Source of the DNA: Brevipalpus yothersi
Lineage: Eukaryota > Arthropoda > Arachnida > Trombidiformes > Tenuipalpidae
DNA: 64,000 nucleotides
Direction: 5' to 3'
Assembly (NCBI GenBank): GCA_003956705.1
Contig: QZCP01000079.1
Coordinates: 193,090-257,089 of the forward strand
The notes below the pieces were generated by a model. That model saw nothing but the letters and a program-made list of their open reading frames with translations. It was not told the origin of the DNA and ran no database searches. The translations under genes and the position numbers were made by a program. The first letter of the stretch is position 1. The number at the start of each line of letters is the position of its first letter. Below, piece by piece: positions 39,885 to 50,668 of the stretch.

Positions 39885-40933
39885 TTAACAACAGCCCGAT
39901 GAGGACTTGACCGGGGTCGATGATGGATTGATTGCACCAGGTAAACCTGCGCCTGGAGCTCCTGGACCGCCCATTCCTCCTGGTCCTGGTCCCATACGAC
40001 TCTTAATTTCGGCTGCCATCGTTAAAAAGGCTTGCTCAACGTTTGTCGAGTTTTTAGCTGATGTTTCCAGGAAAGGTATGCCTAGCTGTTCGGCGAACTC
40101 TTTAGCAGTAGTATAATCGACTACTTTTTTCGACTGCAAGTCACATTTGTTGCCTACCAACAGTTTATTAACATTGTCACAGGCGTAACGGTCTATTTCG
40201 TGTAGCCACTGTTTGACATTATTGAATGATTCCAAATCAGTTACATCGTAAACGACAATGATACCATGAGCTCCTCTGTAATATGAGGAAGTGATTGTTC
40301 GGAATCTGTGCGGAAAAAAGACAGATAATTAGGGGTCAAATCATACTGCACCATGTATTCAATTAAGAAGATCTGCCCACAATCTGGTATACATTACCAA
40401 AGAGGCAAAGAGCAGTAACCTTTCTCTCTCTCTGCCCAGTTCAATTGACTCTAAACGAAGACTAACTCACCTTTCTTGACCTGCAGTGTCCCATATCTGC
40501 AATTTAATAGTTTTACCTTCCAACTCTATTGTTCTTATTTTAAAATCAACCCCAATAGTGGATATATATGACTCTGTATAAGTGTCATCAGCAAATCGGA
40601 GGAGTAAACATGACTTGCCAACACCTGAGTCTCCGATAAGAAGCAATTTGAACAAGTAGTCACTATTTGGATATATTGCACATCAAAACACAAGTATCAC
40701 ACCATTGCGATGGCCAATATGGGAGTCAATGTTGTTCATAATGATGCAAGATGATTATCCATGATGATTTCAACCAAGAAAGAGAAGTGAATAAAGGAAG
40801 AGAGAAAGAGAAAGAAAGAAATATTGTTTAGATATGAATCATATTGTGAATGAATGAAAAAAAAACATACTCTCAGGATCTCTCTCAACAAGAGCCCCAA
40901 TTACATCAATCAAACTTACTACTCCGGATTCAT
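39885..40933 (-). CDS. Rab1: Rab1 small GTPase (copy 3)
   Basis: Exons 40920-40933 (14 coding bases), 40471-40662 and 39885-40305 give 208 aa with every Rab1A hallmark: MNPEYDYLF, GDSGVGKSC, STIGVDFKIRTI, WDTAGQER, VVYDVTD, GNKCDL, ETSAK and C-terminal GCC. Of the three local copies it stays closest to the Rab1 consensus, so it is the best candidate for the housekeeping ER-Golgi GTPase. Its exon boundaries match those of copies 1 and 2 exactly. The introns share little with those of copy 2, despite near-identical exon 2 sequence including silent sites. Confidence 0.96.
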
Positions 40934-41766
40934 GGCGAATGATGAAGTTATCGGATCCAAATTAAATTGAACAACAGAAATTATTGGGTGTATTTTTGTG
41001 TAATCAAAATTAACTCAATTCGCACTGTAGTCAAAAAATTTTTTGCCTTGTTTTTACTTTGAGTATCGAGTATCCAAAATTGATGGATTCGATATTACGC
41101 TGATCTTAAGGCAAACTTTGATGGAAAAATATTCTGAATTATTCTTCTCAAGCAATATTGCTTGTATTAATTGCTGTAATTATGATCACTTTGGGTAGGC
41201 CTCGATCAGAGAGATGTTGAATTCCCATCGTTTTTCTGGTGAATCAAGTATTACTTTTTAAATTGTATTTTATCAATTCTTTTTCCGGGTTTTTCATCTC
41301 TCTCTTCCTTCCACCATGAGCAATGTATAGAAAATTCTGAGAGGGCGCTTGATGTTTCGTTAATTTCGTTGTGACGAAACTTTATGTTCTTAAAATTAAC
41401 GGAATTCCAAAATTCTTTCTCCATGTCGTTAGCATGTCTGATACTTTTGAGTTTCGTGTTATCAAGTAAGAATCTTATCAAGTCTGAATGGAGGATGAAT
41501 CACTTTTATTTTAGGGGCTAAGAATTGCTAGAAATTCTTACTGAAAAGGTATCGAAACAAACACTGTATGCACACTAAATGATAGCATTTTGAGGGTGTC
41601 TCCGAATTTTGACTCCATTCCTGTGAGCGGAATTTGAAATCCAAGCTTACAAAGAACATTTAGTTGATTGTTATCTCAGATCTTTGAATAGGCTACTCTT
41701 GACCAAAGCAGGAAGAAAAAATTGGTTGATCTATCTTATTTGGTCATGATTATAGAAATCAATTAA
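40934..41766. other. Intergenic region left of the duplicated block
   Basis: AT-rich DNA that should include the Rab1 copy 3 promoter. No coding exon or repeat family recognised. Confidence 0.6.
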
Positions 41767-42260
41767 ATCAATTTTAATCTTGCAATTTTACACACAAAAG
41801 TTTGATATCCTTGAATGGTTGCATTCGATTAGTATTTTGCAAAAAAAATTGGAAAAATCCACAAAAAGTTCATGTAATTGGAGAAGAAGAGCCCAAAAAG
41901 TGACTTTTCCTTCTAGCTCAAGATGCTCTGGCTTGCAGAGGTCGTGAAAATGAATGTCTTCCAGCATTCGTTGAATTGAGAAGAACATTACGTAAACATG
42001 GACTAAGAAGCTGTGCTTTATCATTGATTGTCCCATCAGGACTCATGGATGTTGCCATTGCTCGATGAGGTGAAACGTCTTTACTGTATCGACGAGAGAA
42101 TCGATCAGCATTTCGCACTTTGAATATTTGTGGAAGACTGCAGCGTTTCTTATTGAATTCCGGTAGGCTTGGAATTTCATCTTGAAATATCAATTGATGG
42201 ATCCTTTTTACCACCAGACATTGATAAATTTGGTGGGGAGATGGATGGAAAATATTGAAG
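41767..42260 (-). pseudogene. Truncated duplicate of the protein kinase D last exon
   Basis: This segment is nearly identical to 50506-51050, which holds the intact last PKD exon, its acceptor region and downstream sequence. The coding part (about 41932-42205) keeps the downstream frame with only one or two amino-acid changes. It lacks 41 bases just after the first codons of the exon. The deletion lies between two TCAATT repeats, which is typical of microhomology-mediated loss, and it shifts the frame. No other PKD exon lies nearby, so this is an inactive fragment. Its left edge is near 41767 and its right edge near 42260. Confidence 0.88.
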
Positions 42261-42299
42261 AAAAAAGTATTATGGAAATTATTATTAATAAATGATCGT

Positions 42300-44277
42300 C
42301 TTCTTTTGTGACTTATTGAAAATTGATTCCATGATTATAATCAATTGCCAGAATCGTCACCTAACCATTGAGCTGTCATTTGTTACATGAGACACGCTCC
42401 GAAATCTCATTATGGTCAATTTGATTCTCTCTTCACTTTTAATTGATTGTCAGAGTATAAGTTTCTTGTTAAATAACGCTTTCATTAACAATGACAGTTG
42501 TAAATAAAAAGAATATTTGCATGATAGAGGCTTTATTTATTCAAAAAATAAAATTTGATCATTGTTGCTATATAAGTATGCTTCAAATAATACATGTGAC
42601 GAGTCTCGAACTGAATTTCTAAGTTTACTTTTTCCTCCACACAAAACAATCTAATTTGGCTTAAAATTTGAGATTCAGTAGGTATGATAATATAATAATG
42701 GCTGGTGATTTTGCAATTATGTCCATTTTCAGTACCTGTAATAAATTGTTAGTCATTAATTATCATACTGATAAACTAATTAAAATAATGATAGAAGAAA
42801 AGAGTTGAATAAAATGGAAGATTTGAATCTTTTTATTTAAACCAGTGCCGGAATACCAAATGTAATAAATGGCCAAAAAACACTGATAAAAAATTCCCAT
42901 TTGCTCGGCAAACAATCGAATTTTCTTGCCCAAAACAGTCACTCCTGGAACGACTCGTAAATGGTGGAGTTCATCGGACCATCCACTTCCACGATATCAT
43001 CATCTTCCTCTGTTTCCGGTTCATTGCTTTCTTCTTCTTCTTCCGGGTCCCCATCTTTGCCACGGCTACCAGACTCAGCTTTTTTGTGGTAACTTTTTTC
43101 AATATGGGCTTTCACCCAGACCTTCTCTGTTTTCGCCCCGAGGATTACTTCTGTTTTCTTTTTAACAGATTTCCTATCCAATTCAGATCCGTCCTCTAGA
43201 TCTTTTTGACTGTGAAAAGAGAGAGAGAGAAAAAAAAAGGGAAAAAATAGTAGTTATTAGTAAAGAGGCGTGGAGAGAAAAAGTTGATCAATAATTCATC
43301 AATCAATACAATCGGACATGAGAAAATTTGGCTTACTCAATTGTACAAGTTCTTGAGAAAGATGTGGCTAGATTGGTAATGGCCATGATGCTATCCTCGG
43401 TGAGATGGAGATTATCGATCAACCCCTTCGGGTTCACCTTAGTCCGGGCTGGTGATCGCTTCGCAGTCTCGGATATTGGCAATTTTTTTTCTCTATTCGA
43501 CACCGTCGGCACCATGAGTTGACTGGCCTTCGCTGCTGGAACAGCCTTGATTGTTTTGGTCGATTTGCCAGTTGATTCCATTGACAGTCCGAAACAGGGT
43601 ACACAAATCAGGTAGAGATGGTGGAATTCACAATGAAGAATCTGTTGATGGATAGCTGAACGGAGGGAATGAATTTCAAAAGTTGATAGAACTCAGGGCA
43701 AGCAGCAGTATTAGGAGCACAACTAAAATCTAAAATGATGAACGAAAATGTCATGAAACCAAATGAACGAATTAATAAAATGGAGTTTGCTGTGATGTTT
43801 ATATACCAACTTCAACCACCTTGTTAAGCATTAAAAGTAATGTTGAACATGATTATCGACTCTTATCATTTGAGATAAAATTTGATCGTAGTTGGAACTT
43901 TTCTTCCCCTCAAGAGAACATCAAAGTAATCTTTTCAGTTCTAGTATACCTAATCAGGCAATGAAATTAGTCAACTTTCTGTGTTCAAGTTTTTTTCTTC
44001 TTCCTACTTCAGCCAATGAACGATCATGATCTTCTCCACCTAATTGTGTTCATCAGCTCTAAATAGTGGAAAGTATTCGCTCTATCCCTCATCAATCTAA
44101 TGGTAGAAATGTTTTACATAGATAAAAAACTCTGTTCATCAATCTAGTGTAGTGTCAATGTAAAGCTGTTTCTTGATCATCCAATCCGCAACGATTCCCA
44201 TTTCTCCAACTTACGTTGGTTATAGTTGGAGTGATGTCTCATGATCACTGACTGTAATCAATTCGGAAGGTCATTTA
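42300..44277. repeat. Segmental duplication, left copy (partner 48253-50240)
   Basis: About 2 kb aligned in the same orientation with 48253-50240. Flanks, exon 2, the intron and the far upstream region are nearly identical by eye. An inner stretch of about 450 bases (43.32-43.79 kb), covering exon 1 and the 5' leader of the acidic-protein gene, is strongly diverged. Confidence 0.9.
42939..43581 (-). CDS. Acidic small protein, paralogue A
   Basis: Exons 43337-43581 and 42939-43209 join in phase (GTAAGC donor, CACAG acceptor) to give 171 aa. The N-terminal part is Lys/Ser/Thr-rich with an SPARTK motif, followed by a conserved-looking helix GLIDNLHLTEDSIMAITNLATSF. The C-terminal part is Lys-rich, then strongly acidic, with DDDIVEV, which fits a SUMO-interacting motif (hydrophobic core flanked by acids). 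There is no signal peptide or membrane segment, so an intracellular, perhaps nuclear, role is likely; that is inference. I do not recognise the family. Exon 2 is almost identical to that of paralogue B while exon 1 is only moderately similar. An AATAAA on the minus strand lies about 100 bases past the stop (42832-42837). Confidence 0.75.
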
Positions 44278-44339
44278 GAAACTTCTCGTAAAGTGTTAAA
44301 GTCATGAAGTGTCATTTAAAGGTGAAGTTTCTTCAAAGA

Positions 44340-44344
<5 letters not shown>

Positions 44345-44388
<44 letters not shown>
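44345..44388. repeat. (CT)n microsatellite
   Basis: A CT run of about 44 bases between the left duplicated block and the AF9/ENL-like fragment. Confidence 0.9.
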
Positions 44389-44390
<2 letters not shown>

Positions 44391-44591
44391 CTCTCTTTCT
44401 CTAGCTGACAGGAAGATTGAAAACGGAAGCTTTGTCTTTGTCTCGATTCCTACCATGTTTTGATACTCTTACCTTCCTCAATACCTAGTGGTTTTTTATT
44501 CTTCCTGTCTGGGGCTTGTGTATTTATTAGTAACTGATTTGCCTCGATATTGTGCTTTACATTCGAACTGTCTTCTTTTTAAGCCACCACA

Positions 44592-46717
44592 ATGTCGGAT
44601 CGTAGTGATCGATCCGATGGTAGGCTAAGTGATAATGATATGGTGGAAGTGCAAATTGAATTGGGCCATAAAGCAACCTTTCGAGAAAGGCCTACCAAAG
44701 AAGGATATACTCATGATTGGAAATTATGGGTACAAGGTGTAGATGGTGTTAAAATAGAGATGTTCGTTGAAAAGATTGTCTTCCATCTACACGAGAGTTT
44801 TCCAAAGCCAAAAAGAGGTAATATACATCTATGAATTCCATTTCCTTTCCTTCCCTCAGTCACAAGGCTAATCTAGAACTAATTTTCTTATCTTTTAGAA
44901 ACTTAATTGCTCACTTACATCACTTCTTGTTTTTTTTATCCTGCTTCTTCTATGCACTCTATAACAGTGTTAAAAGAGCCGCCTTACAATGTCTTACATA
45001 ATCGGGCTATGCTGGTTTTGATTTGCCCATTGATATACATTTCAAAAATCGCGAGGAACCTCGTGAAGTCTCATTTACTTATGATCTTTTTCTCAATTCT
45101 GTTTGTGGTCCAGTCTCCAACAATAGGATTGAGAAGCTTAAATTTTTGAATCCCAATCAAGAGCAAGCTATTGAGAGCTAAAGTAAGTAAATCCTTAATT
45201 ATCCTTAATATCACATTCCTCTTCCAGCATGATGACACCTTTTCTTATTATAATTATTTGATAGAATGAAGTTCCAAGGTTGCCCATGTCAAGCTCAAGC
45301 GGACATGGTGATGACCATCGCCATTCTCATGCATCAACTTCCAAAAGTAAATTGAGTAAATCAAGCCTTGGTAAAGATATTAAGGACAAGAAGACCAACA
45401 AATTGACTCCTGTTTTACCTCCCAAAGATAAACTCCAGCATAGTCAACAAAGCTTCAGTCATGGGCCAATATCTTCACAGTCAACTTCATCGATCACACA
45501 AACAGCCACATCATCATCAATACGAAATTTATCAGCTCATCATTCTACTCAGATTTCTCACACAGATAAATCAACAAGCAACAGTGCATCCTATTCACAA
45601 CCTATCCAAAATGAATTCACTGATCTCTTTGGTACACCAATTCGACCACGGCCTTCTCCTGACCCTATCCACTCAAAGATCAAAGTAAGTATTCTGTGCT
45701 CATCGAAGAGCTTTGAACCTTCCATCTTAGCAAACCTTATCTCTCATCTTGATACCTTACTTTTCCACCATCATTTCAAGGATAAAGGCTGCTTACCGGC
45801 TAGCAAATCAAGTTCCAAAAAGATCTCCTCAAGTGGTTCCAAATCGAGCTTACCCTCGAACAAACTCCTGGAAAAGGAGAAAAAGCTGAAAAGTGAATTC
45901 AGCTCTGGTCAGTCTGAAGGTAAAAAAGAAAAAGACAAATCTCATAAGCTGTCTTCGAAAAAATATGATGATAGTCCAAAGATCAAGAAAGAAAAGTTCA
46001 ACAAGTCTTCTGAACCAATTTCATCGCTCATCCCTGAATCTGGTGCCAACGTAGATAAAAAATATACTTCTAAAGACAGTGGGGGAAGCAGTGGTAAGAA
46101 ACGTAGACGTACTGATTTTTCCTCTTCATTGACCAACGAAAATGAGGATAAAGAGAAAAAGTTCCTTGGAAACAAAATCGGTTCATCTCTAAAAGAGTCT
46201 TCTGATAAGAGTCATAAAGAGAAGAGTAATCCCAGCAAAGAGACTGAAATTCGTGATAAATACAAAGATCGTAATCATGATATTGACAAGACCAAAGAGA
46301 AGCATCGAGGAAAAAATCTTCCTAATAGTCCAGAGGATTCCTCCAAGAATAGATATTTGAAAGTCCCCAGAGATAAATTGCATACTCCGGCTAGTGTCAG
46401 AGATCCTAGCTGTTCACCATCTTCCAATTTAAGCGGTTCCTACACACCAGGAGGTGGAAATTACATGGGTGCCCCATCCTCTGCATCTTCAATTAATCGT
46501 AATATTTCTGGTCTCATGGCTGAAATGGAGCATGAATCTCTTCCTGTTTCCCCTCTATCAAGCTGTGATGCATCTTCTCCCCTAACTTTTGATGATCCAC
46601 CGAAAGTTAAAGATGATTCCTCGGATGGTGAAAAAGATATGTCTCTCGATTCTATGACCAATATGAATGATTATCATAGTCTCGACATCATCGAGGAGAT
46701 GGGCGAATTATATATGA
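44592..46717 (+). pseudogene. MLLT3/ear-like: AF9/ENL-type YEATS-domain gene copy, frameshifted and 3' truncated
   Basis: Exon 1 (44592-44817) encodes the start of an AF9/ENL YEATS domain (VEVQIELGHKATFRERPTKE, THDWKLWV, FVEKIVFHLHESFPKPKR). Exon 2 (44968-45182) continues it with VLKEPPYNV. The frame is then lost at about 44991-45002 and continues in another frame as SGYAGFDLPIDIHFKNREEP through NNRIEKLKFLNPNQEQAIES. A second shift near 45177 returns to the frame of exon 3, which starts at 45265. Exon 3 stays open for about 490 codons of Ser/Lys-rich linker (with a possible 96-base intron at 45685-45780), like AF9/ENL. It ends inside the helical C-terminal region at about 46716, where CstF-77 sequence begins. 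AF9/ENL proteins read acylated histones in elongation complexes. The disruptions suggest a pseudogene, but the long intact linker leaves room for sequencing error or recent decay. Confidence 0.85.
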
Positions 46718-47560
46718 TGTTTACGGCAAAAGTATATTGCATGGGGAAAAAAATCCACTACGAACACGAAAGAGATGATTGAAAGAGTCATCTTCGCATA
46801 TGAACAATGTCTACTGAGCATGGGTCACTATCCTGATATTTGGTAGGAATATGCTGCGTTTCTCAATGAAAATTCTCAATTTTTAAGCGATAAAGGTGAT
46901 GTCAATGGAGGAAAAATTTAACAAGATCAAGCTGCTGCAGTTTGTGATAGAGCTATAGATTGTTTATCAAAACCAAAATGTTAATCCATTTTGCTTACGC
47001 TGATTTTGAAGAGGGGAGAGGGGATTTACGATCACTTTTATCCCCACAATGACCTCAGGTGAGTGTGCAGTTGCCTTTGTTATAATGTTTACACATTTTT
47101 TCTAATCATTGAAATTATTTTTCCCTTGTCAGTCCTTGTTCCCGGTTCACATTCTGTGCCTGGAGGTATTTTTCCTCCTCCTCCTGCTGTTGGTCAATTT
47201 CTTGCTCAACTGTCCCATCCGAGGTCATTTCATGGTCCATTTGTAATGATAGAAGAACTGATGAACATTCTTCGAAGAAGCAAACTGATTGATGTTCATT
47301 CAGATAAACTTCCTCCGACAATAAAACCAGATTCCGGAGCTACCTCTGGACTAAATTCTAAACTATTCGATACAGCAGTTAAAGCTTCTGCACATTTTGC
47401 TGCCAATTTCAATTCCAACGCTGGTGATAAGTCTAACTCTATCAAGAGAGCGATTGGTAATGAAGAGGATGACGATCAAGATGGAGAAAATTCAAATCCT
47501 GCTAACACTCCGACATTCGATATTTATCGATCTCGTCAACTACAAAAGCGAGTGAAATGA
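46718..47560 (+). pseudogene. CSTF3-like: CstF-77 (CSTF3/suppressor of forked) gene fragment
   Basis: Starting at 46718, a second frame reads LRQKYIAWGKK, then ERVIFAYEQCLLSMGHYPDIW and AVCDRAIDCLSKP, matching the HAT-repeat region of CstF-77. Nonsense codons lie at 46844 (where the family has Tyr) and 46919, and the frame shifts near 46980. After HFAYADFEEG the text jumps to the region just before the C-terminal domain, so several HAT repeats are missing. A GTGAGT donor at 47059 and a TTGTCAG acceptor at 47132 remain, so this is not a processed retrocopy. The last exon (47133-47560) encodes the C-terminal part, PGSHSVPGGIFPPPP through GPFVMIEELMNILRRSK to an end in FDIYRSRQLQKRVK. CstF-77 scaffolds the cleavage stimulation factor for mRNA 3' ends. 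This copy cannot make it. Confidence 0.88.
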
Positions 47561-48252
47561 TAAACGGGAAACACTATTTTTTCTGTACATTATTTACAAT
47601 TTCTTTTCATTGATAAATAAGTCCATCATCTAACTTAAGACATTTTTGTAAATCATCAAAATTTATAGAACAGTTCCTCTATTTTTCATCCAATGAATCG
47701 AGAGGTTCAGAAAATCATTCGAAAGAGATATCCCACTTTGGCTGATTATTATTTTCTATCGGCTTCTGCATCAAATTTTTCAAATATCTCATGGATGCTA
47801 CATTGATCCTACAGCTAGACGATGAGGTCATCTACGAAGTGGCTTCGTCTCAACTCTCTCATCTGGATAAAATAATTGAGTTCTGTGTAAGGAATTGTGC
47901 CAATGTTTGTGAACTAGCAATTAAGCTGCCAGTTATTCTAAAAGTAGGAAAAAATTGGGGTCAGATGAAAAATATTTCTTACCATCTGAGTTAAATTGGT
48001 GAATTATTTTTTCAACTGTTTAAATCTTTTTTTATGCTATGAGCTCCTGCTGATTGTTAATCAATTTTCATCTATTAACCTATCAGAACTTGGAAAATTT
48101 TTTCTTACCATCAGTTGAATGTCTGTGATATAGTTTTAATGTGGTATTCCATGTGAAAATTGATCAGTTTCATCATCGAGTTTGAAAGCCTATCAATTTT
48201 AATTGCTTTTCATCTTAAACGTTGATATATTCAACTGTAAATATCAAATGGT
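47561..48252 (+). other. Unrecognised open frames after the CstF-77 fragment
   Basis: A frame opening at 47693 (REVQKIIRKRYPTLADYYFL) stops at about 47804-47806. A second frame, 47791-47994 (LDKIIEFCVRNCANVCELAI, then KLPVILKVGKNWGQMK), overlaps its end. The second looks compositionally like real protein. Given the mosaic of broken genes around it, it could be another frameshifted fragment. I do not recognise the parent. Confidence 0.4.
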
Positions 48253-50240
48253 TGTATTCTCTTGTGACTTATTGAAAATTGATCCATGATTATAATCAAT
48301 AGCCAGAATCGTCACCTAACCATAGAGCTGTCATTTGTTACATGAGACGCGCTCCAAAATCTTATTATGCTCAATTTGATTCTCTCTTCACTTTTAATTG
48401 ATTGTCAGAGTATAAGTTTCTTGTTAAATAACGCTTTCATTAGCAATGAGAGTTGTAAATAAAAAGAATATTTGCATGATAGAGACTTTATTTATTCAAA
48501 AAATAAAATTTGATCATTGTTGCTATATAAGTATGCTTCAAATATTACATGTGACGAGTGTCGAACTGAATTTCTAAGTTTACTTTTTCCTCCACACAAA
48601 ACAGTCTAATTTGGCTTAAAATTTGAGATTCAGTAGAAATATTGATATGATAATTCAATAATGACTGGTGATTTTGCAATTATGTCCATTTTCAGTACCT
48701 GTAATAAATTGTTGGTCATTGATTATCATACTCATAAACGAATTAAAATAATGATAGAAGAAAAGAGTCATATAATATGAAGGATTGGAATATTTTTATT
48801 CGCTCCGGTGCTGGAAATCAGGAGAAATTGTACAAGTTAAAATGATGGCGAAGAAAAACTTGTAGATAAATTTCTTTCTGGTTCTGCTTAGCAGTGAACT
48901 TCCAGAATTAATCCCGGAAAGACTCGTAAATGGTGGAGTTCATCGGACCATCCACTTCCACGATATCATCATCTTCCTCTGTTTCCGGTTCATTGCTTTC
49001 TTCTTCTTCCGGGTCCCCATCTTTGCCACGGCTACCAGACTCAGCTTTTTTGTGGTAACTTTTTTCAATATGGGCTTTCACCCAGACCTTCTCTGTTTTC
49101 GCCCCGAGGATTACCTCAGTCTTCTTTTTGACAGATTTCCTATCCAATTCAGATCCGTCCTCTAGATCTTTTTGACTGTGAAAAGAGAGAGAGAGAGAAA
49201 AAAAAGGGAAAAAATAGTAGTTATTAGTAAAGAGACGTGGAGAGAAAAAGTTGATCAATAATTCATCAATCAATACAATCAGAAATGAAAACGTTTCGCT
49301 TACTCAATCTTCGCCGTTTTTGAAAAAGATGTTGCCAGATTGGTGATAGCCAGAATGTTCTCATCGGTCAGATTGAGATTATCAATCAAGCCTTTCGATG
49401 CTACCTTAGTCCGGGCTGGGGATTGCTTGGTCGTCACAGACGATGGAGATTTTTTGACACCACTCGACACCGGTACCATTAGCTGGGTTTCCTTGCCCTT
49501 GGACACAGCACTGGTTTTGGGTTTGCTGCCTGATGACATGTTGGATAGAGACCAAAATAACAGCACAACACGACGATTCGCTTGCTGAACTGGCGAAGAA
49601 GATTGAGCACAATTTAGAAAGTTGATATTGATGTAATCTCAAACAATGGTGAGAGCACAACAGACAATTTTTTAAAATGGCTACTAAAATTTAAAAATTT
49701 AACTAAAAAGTCAATGATGAGGTGAACAAGGCAATGAGTTTACTAAATGGAGTTGATCGTCATGTTTATATACCAACTTCAATCACCTTGTTAAGCATTA
49801 AAAGTAATGTTGAACATGATTATCGACTCTTATCATTTGAGATAAAATTTGATCGTAGTTGGAACTTTTCTTCCCCTCAAGAGAACATCAAAGTAATCTT
49901 TTCAGTTCTAGTATACCTAATCAGGCAATGAAATTAGTCAACTTTCTGTGTTCAAGTTTTTTTCTTCTTCCTACTTCAGCCAATGAACGATCATGATCTT
50001 CTCCACCTAATTGTGTTCTTCGACTCTAAATAGTGGAAAGTATTATCTCTATCCCTCATCAATCTAATGATAGAAATGTTTTACATAGATAAAAAACTCT
50101 GTTCATCAATCTAGTGTAGTGTCAATGTAAAGCTGTTTCTTGATCATCCAATCCCCAACGATTCTCATTTCTCCAACTTACGTTGGTGATAGTTAGAAAG
50201 ACGTCCCATGATTACTGATTGTAACCGATTTGTAAGGTTA
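48253..50240. repeat. Segmental duplication, right copy (partner 42300-44277)
   Basis: Same-orientation partner of the left block. Near-identical flanks surround the diverged exon 1/leader island at about 49.30-49.74 kb. The far right part ends about 265 bases before the sequence that is duplicated with the PKD last exon. Confidence 0.9.
48908..49539 (-). CDS. Acidic small protein, paralogue B
   Basis: Exons 49304-49539 and 48908-49175 give 167 aa from the Met of MSSGSKPK; an upstream in-frame Met at 49566 would add nine residues. Domain layout is the same as paralogue A: a basic Ser/Lys-rich start with SPARTK, a predicted helix GLIDNLNLTDENILAITNLA, a Lys-rich stretch, and an acidic tail with DDDIVEVDG. 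Exon 2 differs from paralogue A by one glutamate in the acidic run and the last two residues. Exon 1 differs at many positions. An AATAAA on the minus strand lies at 48795-48800, 108 bases past the stop. Family not recognised; both copies are intact, so both may be expressed. Confidence 0.75.
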
Positions 50241-50668
50241 TTTCAAGATCACTATCAGGGATGTCACCAAAGAAGCTTCCAGATCTATCTATGATTGATT
50301 TAAATTTTCATGAAATGATAGACCATATCAATACACATGATCATATTCAATACATAAATCAGTGGTTCAACTTAATGAGACTCTTCCGCAGCCATTCCAG
50401 GCTTTTCCTCCGAAAATCTTATGATGACCTTTTACTTTTCTCTTTTCTAGGTTACTATTTATCAATATCATAGAGTCAATCATCATCAATCAATAATAGG
50501 AATGATCAATTTTAATTTGGCAAAAATTTTGCAATTTTACACACAAAAGTTTGGTATCCTTGAATGGGGTTGCATTGGATTAGTATTTTGCAAAAAAAAT
50601 TGGAAAAATCCACAAAAAGTTCATGTAATTGGAGAAGAAGAGCTCAAAAAGTGACTTTTCCTTCTAGC

